The notes: generated by a model from the letters alone, not told the origin. A DNA stretch of 29,472 nucleotides from JBNJEM01 sp051745935 (GCA_051745935.1 JBNJEM010000019.1:1-29472), one strand, 5' to 3'. Positions 15,609-24,068 are shown, counted from the first letter of the stretch. A program made the numbers and translations.

Positions 15609-17123
15609 CTAATACGCTTTGGCAAACACGGCTCGCCGCCGGCTCGGTTTTCCGGTGAAAATACACGTTCCCTCTTCCGGCTCCGCATCGAGCGGAAAGC
15701 AACGGGGGGTCACTTTCAGCTTTTCGAGTACCTGGTGCGTGGCCGGATCCTCGGCCCAATGGCACAGCGCGAATCCTCCATGGATTTCCGGTTTCTCGGT
15801 ATTCTTTGGCGTGAAAAAAGCCTTGAAATCGTCCAGGCTGTCGATGCGGTGGGTATGTTGTTCCCGTAATTTCAGTGCCCGCTCGTACACGTCGTGTTGG
15901 ATCTGATCCAGCAACTGGGGCAGCTCGGCCACGAACTGGTCCCGCGCGATCGGCTCCTTTTTGCCGGTATCCCGCCGACCGACGAAGACCGCGTTTTTGG
16001 CAATATCCTTGGGGCCAATTTCCACTCGCAACGGCACGCCTCGTTTCACGTGCTGCCAGTTCTTTTCGCCGCCCCGAATGTCGCGATCATCAATCGCCAC
16101 TCGCACCTTGCCGTCGCCATGAACCCGTTCCTTGATTTGTTTTCGGAGCGTCTCGCAGTATTCCAGCACTTGGCCACGTTGCTGATCATCGCGATAGATC
16201 GGCAGAATCACGACATGATTGGGGGCAAGGCGGGGGGGCAGCACCAACCCATCATCGTCGCTGTGCGCCATCAACAACGCGCCGACCAGCCGGGTCGAAA
16301 CACCCCAGGAGGTGGTCCAAGCGTACACCTCATGGCCGCTCTTGTCTTGAAACTTGATATCCTGCGCCCGCGCGAAATTCTGCCCCAAAAAGTGGGAGGT
16401 GCCGGCTTGGAGGGCTTTGCGATCCTGCATCATGGCTTCAATGCACAAGGTGCTAACAGCGCCCGGAAACCGTTCGTCCGCCGACTTTTCGCCTTTGATC
16501 ACGGGCATGGCCATGTACTCTTCCGCGAAGCGAGCATAGACATCCAGCATCAGGCGCGTTTCATCCAACGCTTCCCGTTCAGTGGCATGCGCCGTGTGCC
16601 CTTCCTGCCACAGGAATTCCGCCGTCCTCAAGAACATGCGGGTTCGCATCTCCCAGCGGACCACATTCGCCCACTGGTTAATCAGTACGGGCAGATCCCG
16701 GTACGATTGGATCCAACGCGCGTACATCGCGCCCACGATCGTCTCGCTGGTGGGCCGGACGATATACGGCTCTTCCAACGGTGCCGCGGGCACAAGGCCC
16801 CCGTCGGGACCAGGCTCCAGGCGGTGATGGGTCACCACCGCGCACTCTTTGGCAAACCCCTCCACGTGCCGTGCTTCCTTTTCCAGAAAACGGAGCGGAA
16901 TAAACAGTGGGAAATAGGCATTCTGGTGTCCCGTCTCCTTGAACATCCGATCCAGGGTCTGCTGCATGTGTTCCCAGATCGCATAGCCCCACGGTTTGAT
17001 CACCATGCAGCCTCGCACGTCCGACGGCTCCGCCAAATCGGCGGCCATGATCACTTCCTGGTACCACTGCGCGTAGTCTTCTTCGCGAGTAGGACTGATT
17101 GCGGTCCGACGTTTCTTGGTCAT
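15609..17123 (-). CDS. proS: Prolyl-tRNA synthetase, archaeal/eukaryotic-type (ProS type 3)
   Basis: The product is 504 residues, the size of the short ProRS type lacking the bacterial editing insertion. It charges tRNA-Pro with proline in the cytoplasm. ATG 17123 follows AAGGAG by seven bases, an excellent site. Class II motifs are visible: RPTSET (123-128), the motif 2 region RTAEFLWQEGHTAHA (166-180), the adenylate loop LQAGTSHFLGQNFA and motif 3 within GVSTRLVGALLMAHSDDDGL. The anticodon-binding region follows (VAIDDRDIRGGEKNWQH), and the C-terminus ends with the family's characteristic KAY (VFAKAY). The C-terminal zinc-type region keeps only part of the usual cysteine set (ALCHW, PRC, GTC). 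It appears to be a single gene with its own promoter. Confidence 0.97.
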   Translation of the reverse strand: MTKKRRTAISPTREEDYAQWYQEVIMAADLAEPSDVRGCMVIKPWGYAIWEHMQQTLDRMFKETGHQNAYFPLFIPLRFLEKEARHVEGFAKECAVVTHHRLEPGPDGGLVPAAPLEEPYIVRPTSETIVGAMYARWIQSYRDLPVLINQWANVVRWEMRTRMFLRTAEFLWQEGHTAHATEREALDETRLMLDVYARFAEEYMAMPVIKGEKSADERFPGAVSTLCIEAMMQDRKALQAGTSHFLGQNFARAQDIKFQDKSGHEVYAWTTSWGVSTRLVGALLMAHSDDDGLVLPPRLAPNHVVILPIYRDDQQRGQVLEYCETLRKQIKERVHGDGKVRVAIDDRDIRGGEKNWQHVKRGVPLRVEIGPKDIAKNAVFVGRRDTGKKEPIARDQFVAELPQLLDQIQHDVYERALKLREQHTHRIDSLDDFKAFFTPKNTEKPEIHGGFALCHWAEDPATHQVLEKLKVTPRCFPLDAEPEEGTCIFTGKPSRRRAVFAKAY

Positions 17124-17183
17124 GCAAACTCCTTGACCTGCAAGAGGATTTGAGGAAACAGGACACGGGCCGGTTTGGGGCCT

Positions 17184-17213
17184 ATTGTACGATAAGCTTG
17201 GGAGAATGGGCAA
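17184..17213 (-). promoter_or_regulatory. Candidate sigma-70 promoter of proS
   Basis: On the minus strand TTGCCC (17213-17208) and TACAAT (17189-17184) are separated by 18 bp. Transcription would start near 17177 and give a leader of about 55 bases to the ATG at 17123. Confidence 0.5.
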
Positions 17214-17880
17214 TACGGACCAAGATACCATCCGACCGGCAAGCGGCGCCAACCGACCACTGCCTTGCATGCAATGCTTTCCGCCTCCACCGAACAGCTT
17301 CTGAACATGGCCGCCTCAGTTATCGCCTCATTGTAGCGGCCAGCGTGAACCACGACGGGACAAGCCTGGGGCATCCATGCGGGCCTGGCGTGTCCAGGCC
17401 GTGTAGCGGCACCCGTGAACGGCTACCAAAAACCTTCACCAGCCAAGTCAGTCGCCACCACGCCGCACACGCCAGAACCAGTCGTGATCACGCTCCAACC
17501 TCCGACCGCCGAAAAACCGTCGCATTACTTCCTTGTTTTTCTTAGCAGAGACGCGGGACTAAGGCACTAACAGCCCCAGTTTGCCCAATTTCCGGGGCTT
17601 CATCGGGGTCATCGCCCCCGGTTGCCCCCGGGTAGGCATTCCCGCCGTAGCGGACTAGAATCCATGATGATCCGTATCGCAACAGGAGTTCGCGCGTATT
17701 GCAAGGGAATGTCCCGTGGCGACCGTGACCAACGGGAAGGCGCCGAGCACCTTTCCAACCGGAAGAATGTCACCCATGGCGGCATGAGTCTCGGATATGT
17801 ATTCGGCGTTCAGCGTCTCGCAGGATGCGGACTGTTGGACATTCCGCCAAGGCTTCAGCCCGTCCGAGCATCCCGGCACA
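17214..17880. other. Non-coding gap between divergent proS and yhaM-like genes
   Basis: No gene is supported here. It contains a perfect hairpin, GGCCTGG-CGTGT-CCAGGCC, at 17382-17400. It also holds two similar direct copies of GTAGCGGC..CGTGAAC, at about 17335-17351 and 17403-17419, flanking that hairpin. Open frames running from here into the repeat array are spurious. Confidence 0.45.
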
Positions 17881-18180
17881 TATTTCAGGCGATTGGATTT
17901 TTCCGGATGGAGAGCTGCCCGACGCAAGCCGTCCTCCCGTTGGTCGGACTCGCGGCGGACAATGTCATCCGCGACCGCTATATTTCAGGCGGTTGGATTT
18001 TTCCGGATGGAGAGCTGCCCGACGCAAGCCGTCCTCCCGTTGGTCGGACTCGCGGCGGACAATGTCATCCGCGACCGCTATATTTCAGGCGGTTGGATTT
18101 TTCCGGATGGAAAGTTGCCCGACGCAAGCCGTCCTCCCGTTGGTCGGACTCGCGGCGGACAATGTCATCCGCGACCGCCA
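17881..18180 (+). repeat. Tandem array of three 100-bp repeats (locus 2)
   Basis: Three head-to-tail units lie at 17881-17980, 17981-18080 and 18081-18180, each exactly 100 bp with no spacer. The first two differ at one base (GATTGG versus GGTTGG). The third differs from the second at three bases. The array is flanked by CATAT on both sides, overlapping the ends. It ends 60 bp before the start of the YhaM-like gene and has the same orientation. Because 100 is not a multiple of three, any frame crossing it changes phase at each unit, so the repeat is not protein-coding. Confidence 0.95.
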
Positions 18181-18240
18181 TATCTCGCCTTCCGGCCAGA
18201 CCGATTCGATGCCTGTCAGTCAGGAGATTACCAAGACATC

Positions 18241-19230
18241 ATGGCCCGTCGCTTTATTAATCAACTTGGCGAACACGAAAACGTTGATCAGGTTTTTCAG
18301 GTCGCGGACAAACAACTCCGCACCAACCGCAACGGCAATCTGTACCTGCAAGTTCAGCTAGCGGATCGCTCCGGTTCGGTGGTCGCGATGCTCTGGAATG
18401 CCAACAATCAGCTCTACAGCAGCTTTGAGAATGGGGGGTTTGTCCGGGTGAGGGCGACCACTCAGTTCTACAACGGAGCCTTGCAGATGATTGCCCAACG
18501 CATTGAACCGGTTGACCCAGCCACGGTTGACGAAGCGGACTTTACGACCTTGCGGTCGGCTGACATCGATCGCATGTTGGCCCGGTTGTCTGAAATGCTG
18601 CGGGGGGTTCAGAACTTTCACCTCCGCTGCCTGGCGGAATGTTTTCTCATGGATGAAACGTTCATGAAGAAGTTCGCGCGAGCCCCGGCGGGGGTCAAGA
18701 ATCATCATGCCTATCACGGGGGACTTCTGGAACACGTCCTGAGCCTCATGGAATTGACGGCCGTGATCGCGCCGCTGTATCCGCGCCTTGACACGGAACT
18801 CTTGCTCCTTGGCGCGTTCGTTCACGACATGGGCAAGGTCAACGAACTAACCTACGACCGTGAACTAGGCTACAGCGACGAAGGACAATTGATCGGACAT
18901 TTGGTGATGGCGGTCGAAATGCTCGACCGCAAGATCGAGGAGTCGCAATCGCTGTGCAACGAACCCTTTCCGTCGCAATTGCGAACCGTACTGAAACATA
19001 TCATTTTGAGCCATCACGGCGAATACGCGTACGGCAGTCCGAAACTGCCGATGCTTCCCGAAGCCGTGGCGATCCACTACCTGGACAATTTGGACGCGAA
19101 GCTGCAATTCTTTGACAGCTTGATTCAAGGTGACGTGAACACCGACAGCAACTGGACGCCTTACCATCCTCATTTGGGTCGAAAACTATTCAAAGCGCAA
19201 GCCGCGTGTGATGTCACCGGCTCGCAATGA
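18241..19230 (+). CDS. YhaM-like 3'-5' exoribonuclease (OB fold plus HD domain)
   Basis: The product is 329 residues, close to the 310-330 usual for YhaM/CbfA. ATG 18241 is chosen because homologous sequence begins at MARRFINQLG; a longer frame would run through the repeat array. Residues about 15-90 form an OB-like nucleic-acid-binding domain (VADKQLRTNRNGNLYLQVQL). The HD phosphohydrolase domain follows with HHAYHGGLLEHV (155-166), HDMGK (His195/Asp196), HIILSHHGEYAYGSPKLP and LDNLDAK (Asp282/Asp285). YhaM enzymes trim RNA and single-stranded DNA from the 3' end with a metal cofactor. RNase R begins 37 bp downstream, so the two genes probably share a transcript. The Shine-Dalgarno is weak: AGGAG lies about 14 bases upstream. 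Confidence 0.9.
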   Translation: MARRFINQLGEHENVDQVFQVADKQLRTNRNGNLYLQVQLADRSGSVVAMLWNANNQLYSSFENGGFVRVRATTQFYNGALQMIAQRIEPVDPATVDEADFTTLRSADIDRMLARLSEMLRGVQNFHLRCLAECFLMDETFMKKFARAPAGVKNHHAYHGGLLEHVLSLMELTAVIAPLYPRLDTELLLLGAFVHDMGKVNELTYDRELGYSDEGQLIGHLVMAVEMLDRKIEESQSLCNEPFPSQLRTVLKHIILSHHGEYAYGSPKLPMLPEAVAIHYLDNLDAKLQFFDSLIQGDVNTDSNWTPYHPHLGRKLFKAQAACDVTGSQ

Positions 19231-19267
19231 CGGTGTGCCCAATTCAAGCTCGCGGCGGGAGACGGTC

Positions 19268-21538
19268 ATGGATCACAGCGATCTGGAACTGCTTCTTTTG
19301 AAGCACATACAGGACGAAAACTACCGGCCGGTTAAACCGCGAGTCATCACCCGGCAGCTGGGGCTGCCCGAATCCCGGCGAGCCGACGTGCGGAAGGCGG
19401 TGAAACGGTTGGCGAGCAGGGGTGACGTTACCTATGGCTCCAATCACGTGGTTACCCCCGAAAAGCGGTCCAAGCAGCGGCGGGACGAGCTGGTGGGCAT
19501 CTTCCGCCGCATGTCCAAAGGGTTTGGTTTCGTCAAACCGCGCGTGCGCACCCCTGGCGCGCAACTTCCGCCGGACATCTATGTTTCCGCGAAGCGGGCG
19601 GGCGACGCGTCGACGGGCGACTTGGTCCGCGTTCGGCTCCGTCGTCGCCGGGGCGCTGATCAAGAGAGACAGCGTGGGGAAATCGTCGAGGTCCTGGAAC
19701 GCGACACCCATCAATTCGTGGGAAGCTACAAACCGCGCGGCGACCAGACCTTGGTCCGAGTCGACGGGACCGTCTTCGCCCAGCCCATCCCGGTTGGAGA
19801 TCCCGGCGCGAAGAACGTCCAGCCGGACGACAAGGTGGTGATCGAAGTGGTGCGATTCCCGTCGCACAGCCAGCCCGGCGAAGCGGTCATTACCGAAGTG
19901 CTGGGGACTCGTGGTACCCCCGGCGTGGACACCCTAACGATCATCCGCGAATACGATCTGCCGGATGAGTTTCCCGAAGAAGTCTTGGAAGCGGCGCGCG
20001 AGCAAGCGGACCGGTTCGATCCAGGCCAAGCGGACGATCGAGTCGATTTGACGGGCCAAACGGTGATCACGATCGATCCGGCCGATGCTCGCGATTTCGA
20101 TGATGCCATCTCGTTGGAACGGATCGAAAAGAATCACTGGCGATTGGGCGTGCACATCGCCGACGTGGCCGCGTTCGTCCCCGCCAAGTCACCGTTGGAT
20201 GTCGAGGCGCGGAAACGAGGAACCAGCGTTTATTTGCCCGATCGCGTGATTCCCATGTTGCCGGAAATCATTTCGAATCACTTGGCCAGCTTGCAGCCCA
20301 ACCAGGTGCGATTCGCCCGTTCCGTGTTTCTGGAATACACCCCGGAGGGCATCCGCGTGGACACCCAGGTTACTCGCTCCACCATCAAGAGCGCCCACCG
20401 CTTTACCTACGAAGAGGTGCAGGACTATATCCAAAATCCCCGCCGCTGGGAAAAGAAACTCAAGCCGAACGTGCACCAGCTGCTCGGCAATATGCATGAA
20501 CTAGCCTCCCGGCTTCGCCGCCGCCGCATGGACAACGGGGCGCTCGAATTGGTTTTGCCCGAGGTCAAATTGGATCTGGACCCAAATGGCCGCGTGGAAG
20601 GTGCTCATACCGTGGAGCAGAACGAGAGCCATCAAATCGTTGAAGAGTTCATGTTGGCCGCCAACGAAGCGGTGGCGCAACGCTTGACGGACAAGGAAGT
20701 CCCGTTCCTGCGCCGCGTCCATGCCGCCCCCTCCCCCTTGAAGTTGCGCGACCTGACCACCTTCGTCCGGGAGCTGGGAATCTCGTGTGAAAGTTTGGCA
20801 AGCCGGTTCGAAATCAAGAGGGTGCTGGCCGAAGTGAAGGGCCGACCGGAGGAACAAGCGGTCAACTACGCGGTGTTGCGAAGCATGCAAAAGGCGGTTT
20901 ATGCCCCCGATCCGGAACAACATTATGCGTTGAACATGGCAAACTACTGCCATTTTACGTCCCCGATTCGCCGGTATCCCGATCTCCTCGTCCACCGCCT
21001 GCTGGAGACGCTTGCCGCCGGCCGCCGCCCCCGCCATGACGCGACGGAACTCATGGTGTTGGGGGAACTCTGCTCCAGCCGCGAACAACGGGCGGAACAG
21101 GCCGAGCGTGAACTGATTAAAGTTAAATTGCTAAACTACTTGAGTACGCGCATTGGCATGACCATGAACGGGATCATTACGGGCGTGGAAGACTTCGGCT
21201 TGTTTGTTCAGGGGACGGAATTGCCCGCCGAGGGGCTGGTCCATGTCAGCTCGCTGCAAGACGATTACTATCACTACGACGCGTCCACCCATTGCTTGGT
21301 TGGCCGGCGCGATGGCAATAGCTTCCGGTTGGGAGATCTGGTGAAAGTCGAGGTCTTTCACGTCGACGTCGAGCGCCGCGAACTTGACTTCCGCGTCATT
21401 GGCAATCAGCCCAAGAAAAAACGGGCGCCCAGCGCCCAAGAGGTGCGGACCCGAGCCAAACTCCAGCGACGATCGTCGGGCAGCCCCCGCCAAGCCCCCA
21501 AAGGGCGGCATAAAGGCGGGCGAAAACGAAACCGCTAA
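19268..21538 (+). CDS. rnr: Ribonuclease R
   Basis: The product is 756 residues. ATG 19268 follows GGGAG by eight bases; a GTG at 19208 in frame overlaps the previous gene and is less likely. RNase R degrades structured RNA processively from the 3' end. The domains appear in order: an N-terminal winged helix (residues 5-60), cold-shock domains (about 70-220), the RNB catalytic domain with IDPADARDFDDA (269-280; Asp270, 276, 278, 279), the RNB signature HFTSPIRRYPDLLVHRLL, and a C-terminal S1 domain (GMTMNGIITGVEDFGLFVQG). The end is a lysine/arginine-rich tail (KGRHKGGRKRNR), typical of RNase R and absent from RNase II. It is probably co-transcribed with the YhaM-like gene. Confidence 0.97.
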   Translation: MDHSDLELLLLKHIQDENYRPVKPRVITRQLGLPESRRADVRKAVKRLASRGDVTYGSNHVVTPEKRSKQRRDELVGIFRRMSKGFGFVKPRVRTPGAQLPPDIYVSAKRAGDASTGDLVRVRLRRRRGADQERQRGEIVEVLERDTHQFVGSYKPRGDQTLVRVDGTVFAQPIPVGDPGAKNVQPDDKVVIEVVRFPSHSQPGEAVITEVLGTRGTPGVDTLTIIREYDLPDEFPEEVLEAAREQADRFDPGQADDRVDLTGQTVITIDPADARDFDDAISLERIEKNHWRLGVHIADVAAFVPAKSPLDVEARKRGTSVYLPDRVIPMLPEIISNHLASLQPNQVRFARSVFLEYTPEGIRVDTQVTRSTIKSAHRFTYEEVQDYIQNPRRWEKKLKPNVHQLLGNMHELASRLRRRRMDNGALELVLPEVKLDLDPNGRVEGAHTVEQNESHQIVEEFMLAANEAVAQRLTDKEVPFLRRVHAAPSPLKLRDLTTFVRELGISCESLASRFEIKRVLAEVKGRPEEQAVNYAVLRSMQKAVYAPDPEQHYALNMANYCHFTSPIRRYPDLLVHRLLETLAAGRRPRHDATELMVLGELCSSREQRAEQAERELIKVKLLNYLSTRIGMTMNGIITGVEDFGLFVQGTELPAEGLVHVSSLQDDYYHYDASTHCLVGRRDGNSFRLGDLVKVEVFHVDVERRELDFRVIGNQPKKKRAPSAQEVRTRAKLQRRSSGSPRQAPKGRHKGGRKRNR

Positions 21539-21583
21539 AGGGCGATTCCCCGCGTCGCTCCTTACGGATCCAAGTCGATCAAA

Positions 21584-21613
21584 CGCCCCCATGCTCGCCT
21601 TTTCGCGGGGGTG
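21584..21613 (+). terminator. Candidate hairpin after rnr
   Basis: CGCCCCC (21584-21590) can pair with GGGGGTG (21607-21613), a 7-bp stem with one G-T pair and a loop of 16 bases, 45 bases after the rnr stop. There is no T-run, so it is only a weak terminator candidate. Confidence 0.3.
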
Positions 21614-21645
21614 ATGATGACTTGGAAACGTGAGCATGTTCTTCG

Positions 21646-21671
21646 TTGACTCGTACGATTGACTCGTACGA
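21646..21671. repeat. 13-bp tandem duplication
   Basis: TTGACTCGTACGA occurs twice with no spacer (21646-21658 and 21659-21671). Each copy begins with a -35-like TTGACT, but no good -10 lies at the right distance. Confidence 0.6.
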
Positions 21672-22374
21672 TCTTCTCACGCGGTGACCGTTGCGTGAAA
21701 GCTCCGCCCGGCCTTTTCATGCCCACGAACCGCTGGCGCCGGGGTTTTCCGTTTGTGTAACTTTTGGGTCTTCAGACGGGTAAAGTGCTACCTGTTTGTA
21801 ACCGTTGACGGGCAAGCGACCGATCTCCGCGGACGTTCGCACGTCCATTGCACGTTAGGACGGAGAGCTTTGCCAGGGGCGAATGCTGGCCTGGTAAATA
21901 GTCGGGAAGCTGAATGGGATAGCGAAAATGCGCAGTGCGAGTCTGTCGCGCAACTTGTTATTTCACGGGGTACGCCAAGAGCTTCAACACGATAGACACC
22001 TTCCGCCGTAACGTCACCTACGCCGAACACAGAGGCATCCTCAAATGCGCAACAGTCGAAACGTGAACCACCTAAGAAATTGACCTCCCCAGGGGCGAAT
22101 GCCGCGGCGTACGCGCGGGCCCGCATGATTGATGGCGCGCGCGTGTCGATTCCACCTGCTCCGCGAGTCGCGCGCGTGCCGGTCCACTGGAAACTCAGGT
22201 CTGATTGGCTACAATGCGGAGACACGCGTGGCGGGGCCCCGCCCCCGGACGGTAGGATTGCCCCCCCAATACGTGCTTCCGTGTACGGGTAAATTCAGGG
22301 ACGCGGTGGGGCTGCCGGGGCTTGGGCACCGCAAGGAAGGCCGCGACGCAATCGCGGCGAGGACATAAGGTCAT
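21672..22374. other. Long non-coding gap upstream of the gcv genes
   Basis: No gene is supported in these 700 bases. Visible structure: a hairpin GGACGT-TCGC-ACGTCC at 21831-21846, a loose 8-bp stem at about 21692-21721 (GCGTGAAA to TTTTCATGC), and a 14-bp direct repeat CCAGGGGCGAATGC at 21873-21886 and 22089-22102. TACAAT at 22208-22213 is a possible -10, without a good -35. The glycine-riboswitch core was looked for and not found. Confidence 0.45.
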
Positions 22375-23481
22375 ATGGCGGACTCGCTCAAAACCCCCCT
22401 CCACGCATGGCATGCGTCTCACGGCGGTCGGATGGTCGATTTTGCCGGGTGGTCAATGCCCGTTCAATTCACCTCGATCATGCAGGAGCACGTGGCAACG
22501 CGTCGCTCGGTCGGCGTGTTTGACATCTCGCACATGGGGCGGCTGGAATTCAGGGGTCCGGAGCCGTTGAAGCTGTTGGATCGCCTGGTGACCCGCCGCG
22601 TGGCCCGGCTCAAACCGGGTGGAATCCGCTACGCGTTGGTGACCAATGAGCGAGGTGGAATCCTGGACGACGTATTGGTCTACCATTTGCGGCAGCCAAA
22701 CGGCGACCCTCGCGTTCTGATGGTGGTGAACGCCTCGAATCGCGAGAAGATCATTCAGTGGATCGCGGCGAGGCGAGGCGAGGGGGACGCGGAGTTGGTC
22801 GACCTGACCAGGGAAACGGCCATGATTGCCGTCCAGGGGCCGGCGGCCATCGCCTTGGTCGCCCCGTTGCTGAATGTCAACTTGGCGGAGATGAAGTACT
22901 ACACGGGGACCATGGCCCAGCTGGACGGACACGAGGTGGTGGTTAGCCGTACCGGGTACACCGGAGAGGATGGTTGCGAGCTATGGGTGGCGGCCGACGC
23001 CGCGACCACGATTTGGGAGAAGCTGTTTGCCCGAGGCGGCGAGGTGGAGGCGGTTCCGGTGGGACTGGGCGCTCGCGACTCGCTTCGCTTGGAAGCAGCC
23101 ATGCCACTCTACGGCCATGAGTTATCGGAACAGGTGCATCCGTTTCAAGCCGGCTTGTCATTCGCGGTTCAACTGAAGGACCACGAGTTCGTCGGCCGCC
23201 AGGCCTTGGCGGCCGCCAAAGCGGATACAACCTACCCGGTCCGGATCGGATTGTCACTGGAAGGCCGGCGCGTCCCTCGCGAGCACTATCCGTTGCTCAG
23301 TGACGGCGCGGAGATTGGTGAAGTCACCAGCGGCACCTTCTCCCCCACGCTGCGGCATCCGATCGCCATGGGCTACGTGCCCCGTGAGAAATCGGCAACC
23401 GGCACGGTGCTGGAGGTGGGTCTGCGCGGTCGGCGGCTACCGGCCACCGTCGTCGACTTGCCCTTCTACAGCCGTGACTGA
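22375..23481 (+). CDS. gcvT: Aminomethyltransferase, T-protein of the glycine cleavage system
   Basis: The product is 368 residues, standard for GcvT. It releases ammonia from the aminomethyl-lipoyl arm of H-protein and transfers the one-carbon unit to tetrahydrofolate. ATG 22375 follows AAGG by five bases. Family blocks include TPLHAWHASHGGRMVDFAGW (7-26), SVGVFDISHMGR (45-56), RTGYTGEDGCELW, LEAAMPLYGHEL and the C-terminal GTFSPTLRHPIAMGYVP. It is the first gene of gcvT-gcvH-gcvPA-gcvPB-lipoate ligase on one strand; gcvH starts 31 bp downstream. The 700-bp gap upstream must contain the promoter. Confidence 0.97.
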   Translation: MADSLKTPLHAWHASHGGRMVDFAGWSMPVQFTSIMQEHVATRRSVGVFDISHMGRLEFRGPEPLKLLDRLVTRRVARLKPGGIRYALVTNERGGILDDVLVYHLRQPNGDPRVLMVVNASNREKIIQWIAARRGEGDAELVDLTRETAMIAVQGPAAIALVAPLLNVNLAEMKYYTGTMAQLDGHEVVVSRTGYTGEDGCELWVAADAATTIWEKLFARGGEVEAVPVGLGARDSLRLEAAMPLYGHELSEQVHPFQAGLSFAVQLKDHEFVGRQALAAAKADTTYPVRIGLSLEGRRVPREHYPLLSDGAEIGEVTSGTFSPTLRHPIAMGYVPREKSATGTVLEVGLRGRRLPATVVDLPFYSRD

Positions 23482-23512
23482 CAATCAACAACTCATCGCA
23501 AGGAACCATAAC

Positions 23513-23908
23513 GTGAAACCCGAGGATCTTCTATTTGCTGAAACACACGAATGGGCGCATGTCACGCAAGGGGAAAACGGCAAGGTCGCCACGGTTGGCC
23601 TTTCGGCCTTCGCACTTGAACAGCTCACCGACCTGGTTTACCTGGAGCTGCCTGAAGTGGGCAAGACGGTGCGCGCGGGCGACGAGTTCGGTGAGGTGGA
23701 GTCGGTGAAGGCGGTGAGTTCCTTGTTCAGCCCGGTGGACGGTACGGTGATCGAAGTCAACACGAGTTTGCCCGATCACCTGGAGACGCTGGGCGAAGAC
23801 CCGTACGAGAGCGGTTGGATCGCGAGGATTGAAATGAGCGACGAGAGCAGTCTCGACAAGCTGATGGATTACGACGCGTATCAGAAACAGTGCGCGGAGG
23901 AAGGCTAA
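23513..23908 (+). CDS. gcvH: Glycine cleavage system H-protein (lipoyl carrier)
   Basis: The product is 131 residues, the usual H-protein length. It shuttles the aminomethyl group on a lipoylated lysine between P-, T- and L-proteins. The lipoylation site is in GEVESVKAVSSLFSPVDG, with Lys66. The N-terminus reads EDLLFAETHEWAHV and the C-terminus has DPYESGWIARIE, both typical. The start is the GTG at 23513, preceded by AAGGA at nine bases; an in-frame upstream start would run inside gcvT and read as non-homologous sequence. A single 100-bp repeat and 127 further bases separate it from gcvPA. Confidence 0.96.
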   Translation: MKPEDLLFAETHEWAHVTQGENGKVATVGLSAFALEQLTDLVYLELPEVGKTVRAGDEFGEVESVKAVSSLFSPVDGTVIEVNTSLPDHLETLGEDPYESGWIARIEMSDESSLDKLMDYDAYQKQCAEEG

Positions 23909-23968
23909 AGGGCTGCTGCGGAATAAGTTGCCGATTTGGACGCGGCGTTGAACGGCCGGCTTTTGGTA

Positions 23969-24068
23969 TACTTCAGGCGGTTGGGTTGTTTCGGGTGGAA
24001 AGCTGCCCGACGCAAGCCGTCCTCCCGGTGGTCGGACTCGCGGTGGAGAAAGTCATCCGCGACTGGTA
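23969..24068 (+). repeat. 100-bp dispersed repeat, single copy inside the gcv cluster (locus 3)
   Basis: This is a complete 100-bp unit in forward orientation, from TACTTCAGGCGG to GCGACTGGTA, bordered by TATA-like bases on both sides. It is the most divergent copy. Among its changes is GCGGTGGAG where other copies have GCGGCGGA, which keeps the hairpin by a U-G pair. It starts 60 bases after gcvH and ends 127 bases before gcvPA, in the same orientation as both genes, so a gcv transcript would contain it. Confidence 0.9.

Noticed and set aside
17881..18180. CRISPR array or protein repeat
   Set aside because: Units abut without variable spacers, no cas genes are nearby, and a 100-bp period is not a multiple of three.
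17797..18240. A longer N-terminus for the YhaM-like gene running through the repeat array
   Set aside because: The translation before residue MARRF comes from the 100-bp repeat and non-coding DNA. The OB domain starts right after 18241, and the repeat changes phase at each unit.
21788..22225. Minus-strand frame of about 145 codons before gcvT
   Set aside because: Composition is not convincing, there is no ribosome site, and no motif is recognised. It could be a decayed gene, but the evidence is too thin.
22103..22374. Glycine riboswitch ahead of gcvT
   Set aside because: The conserved glycine-aptamer core sequences were looked for on the plus strand and not found.
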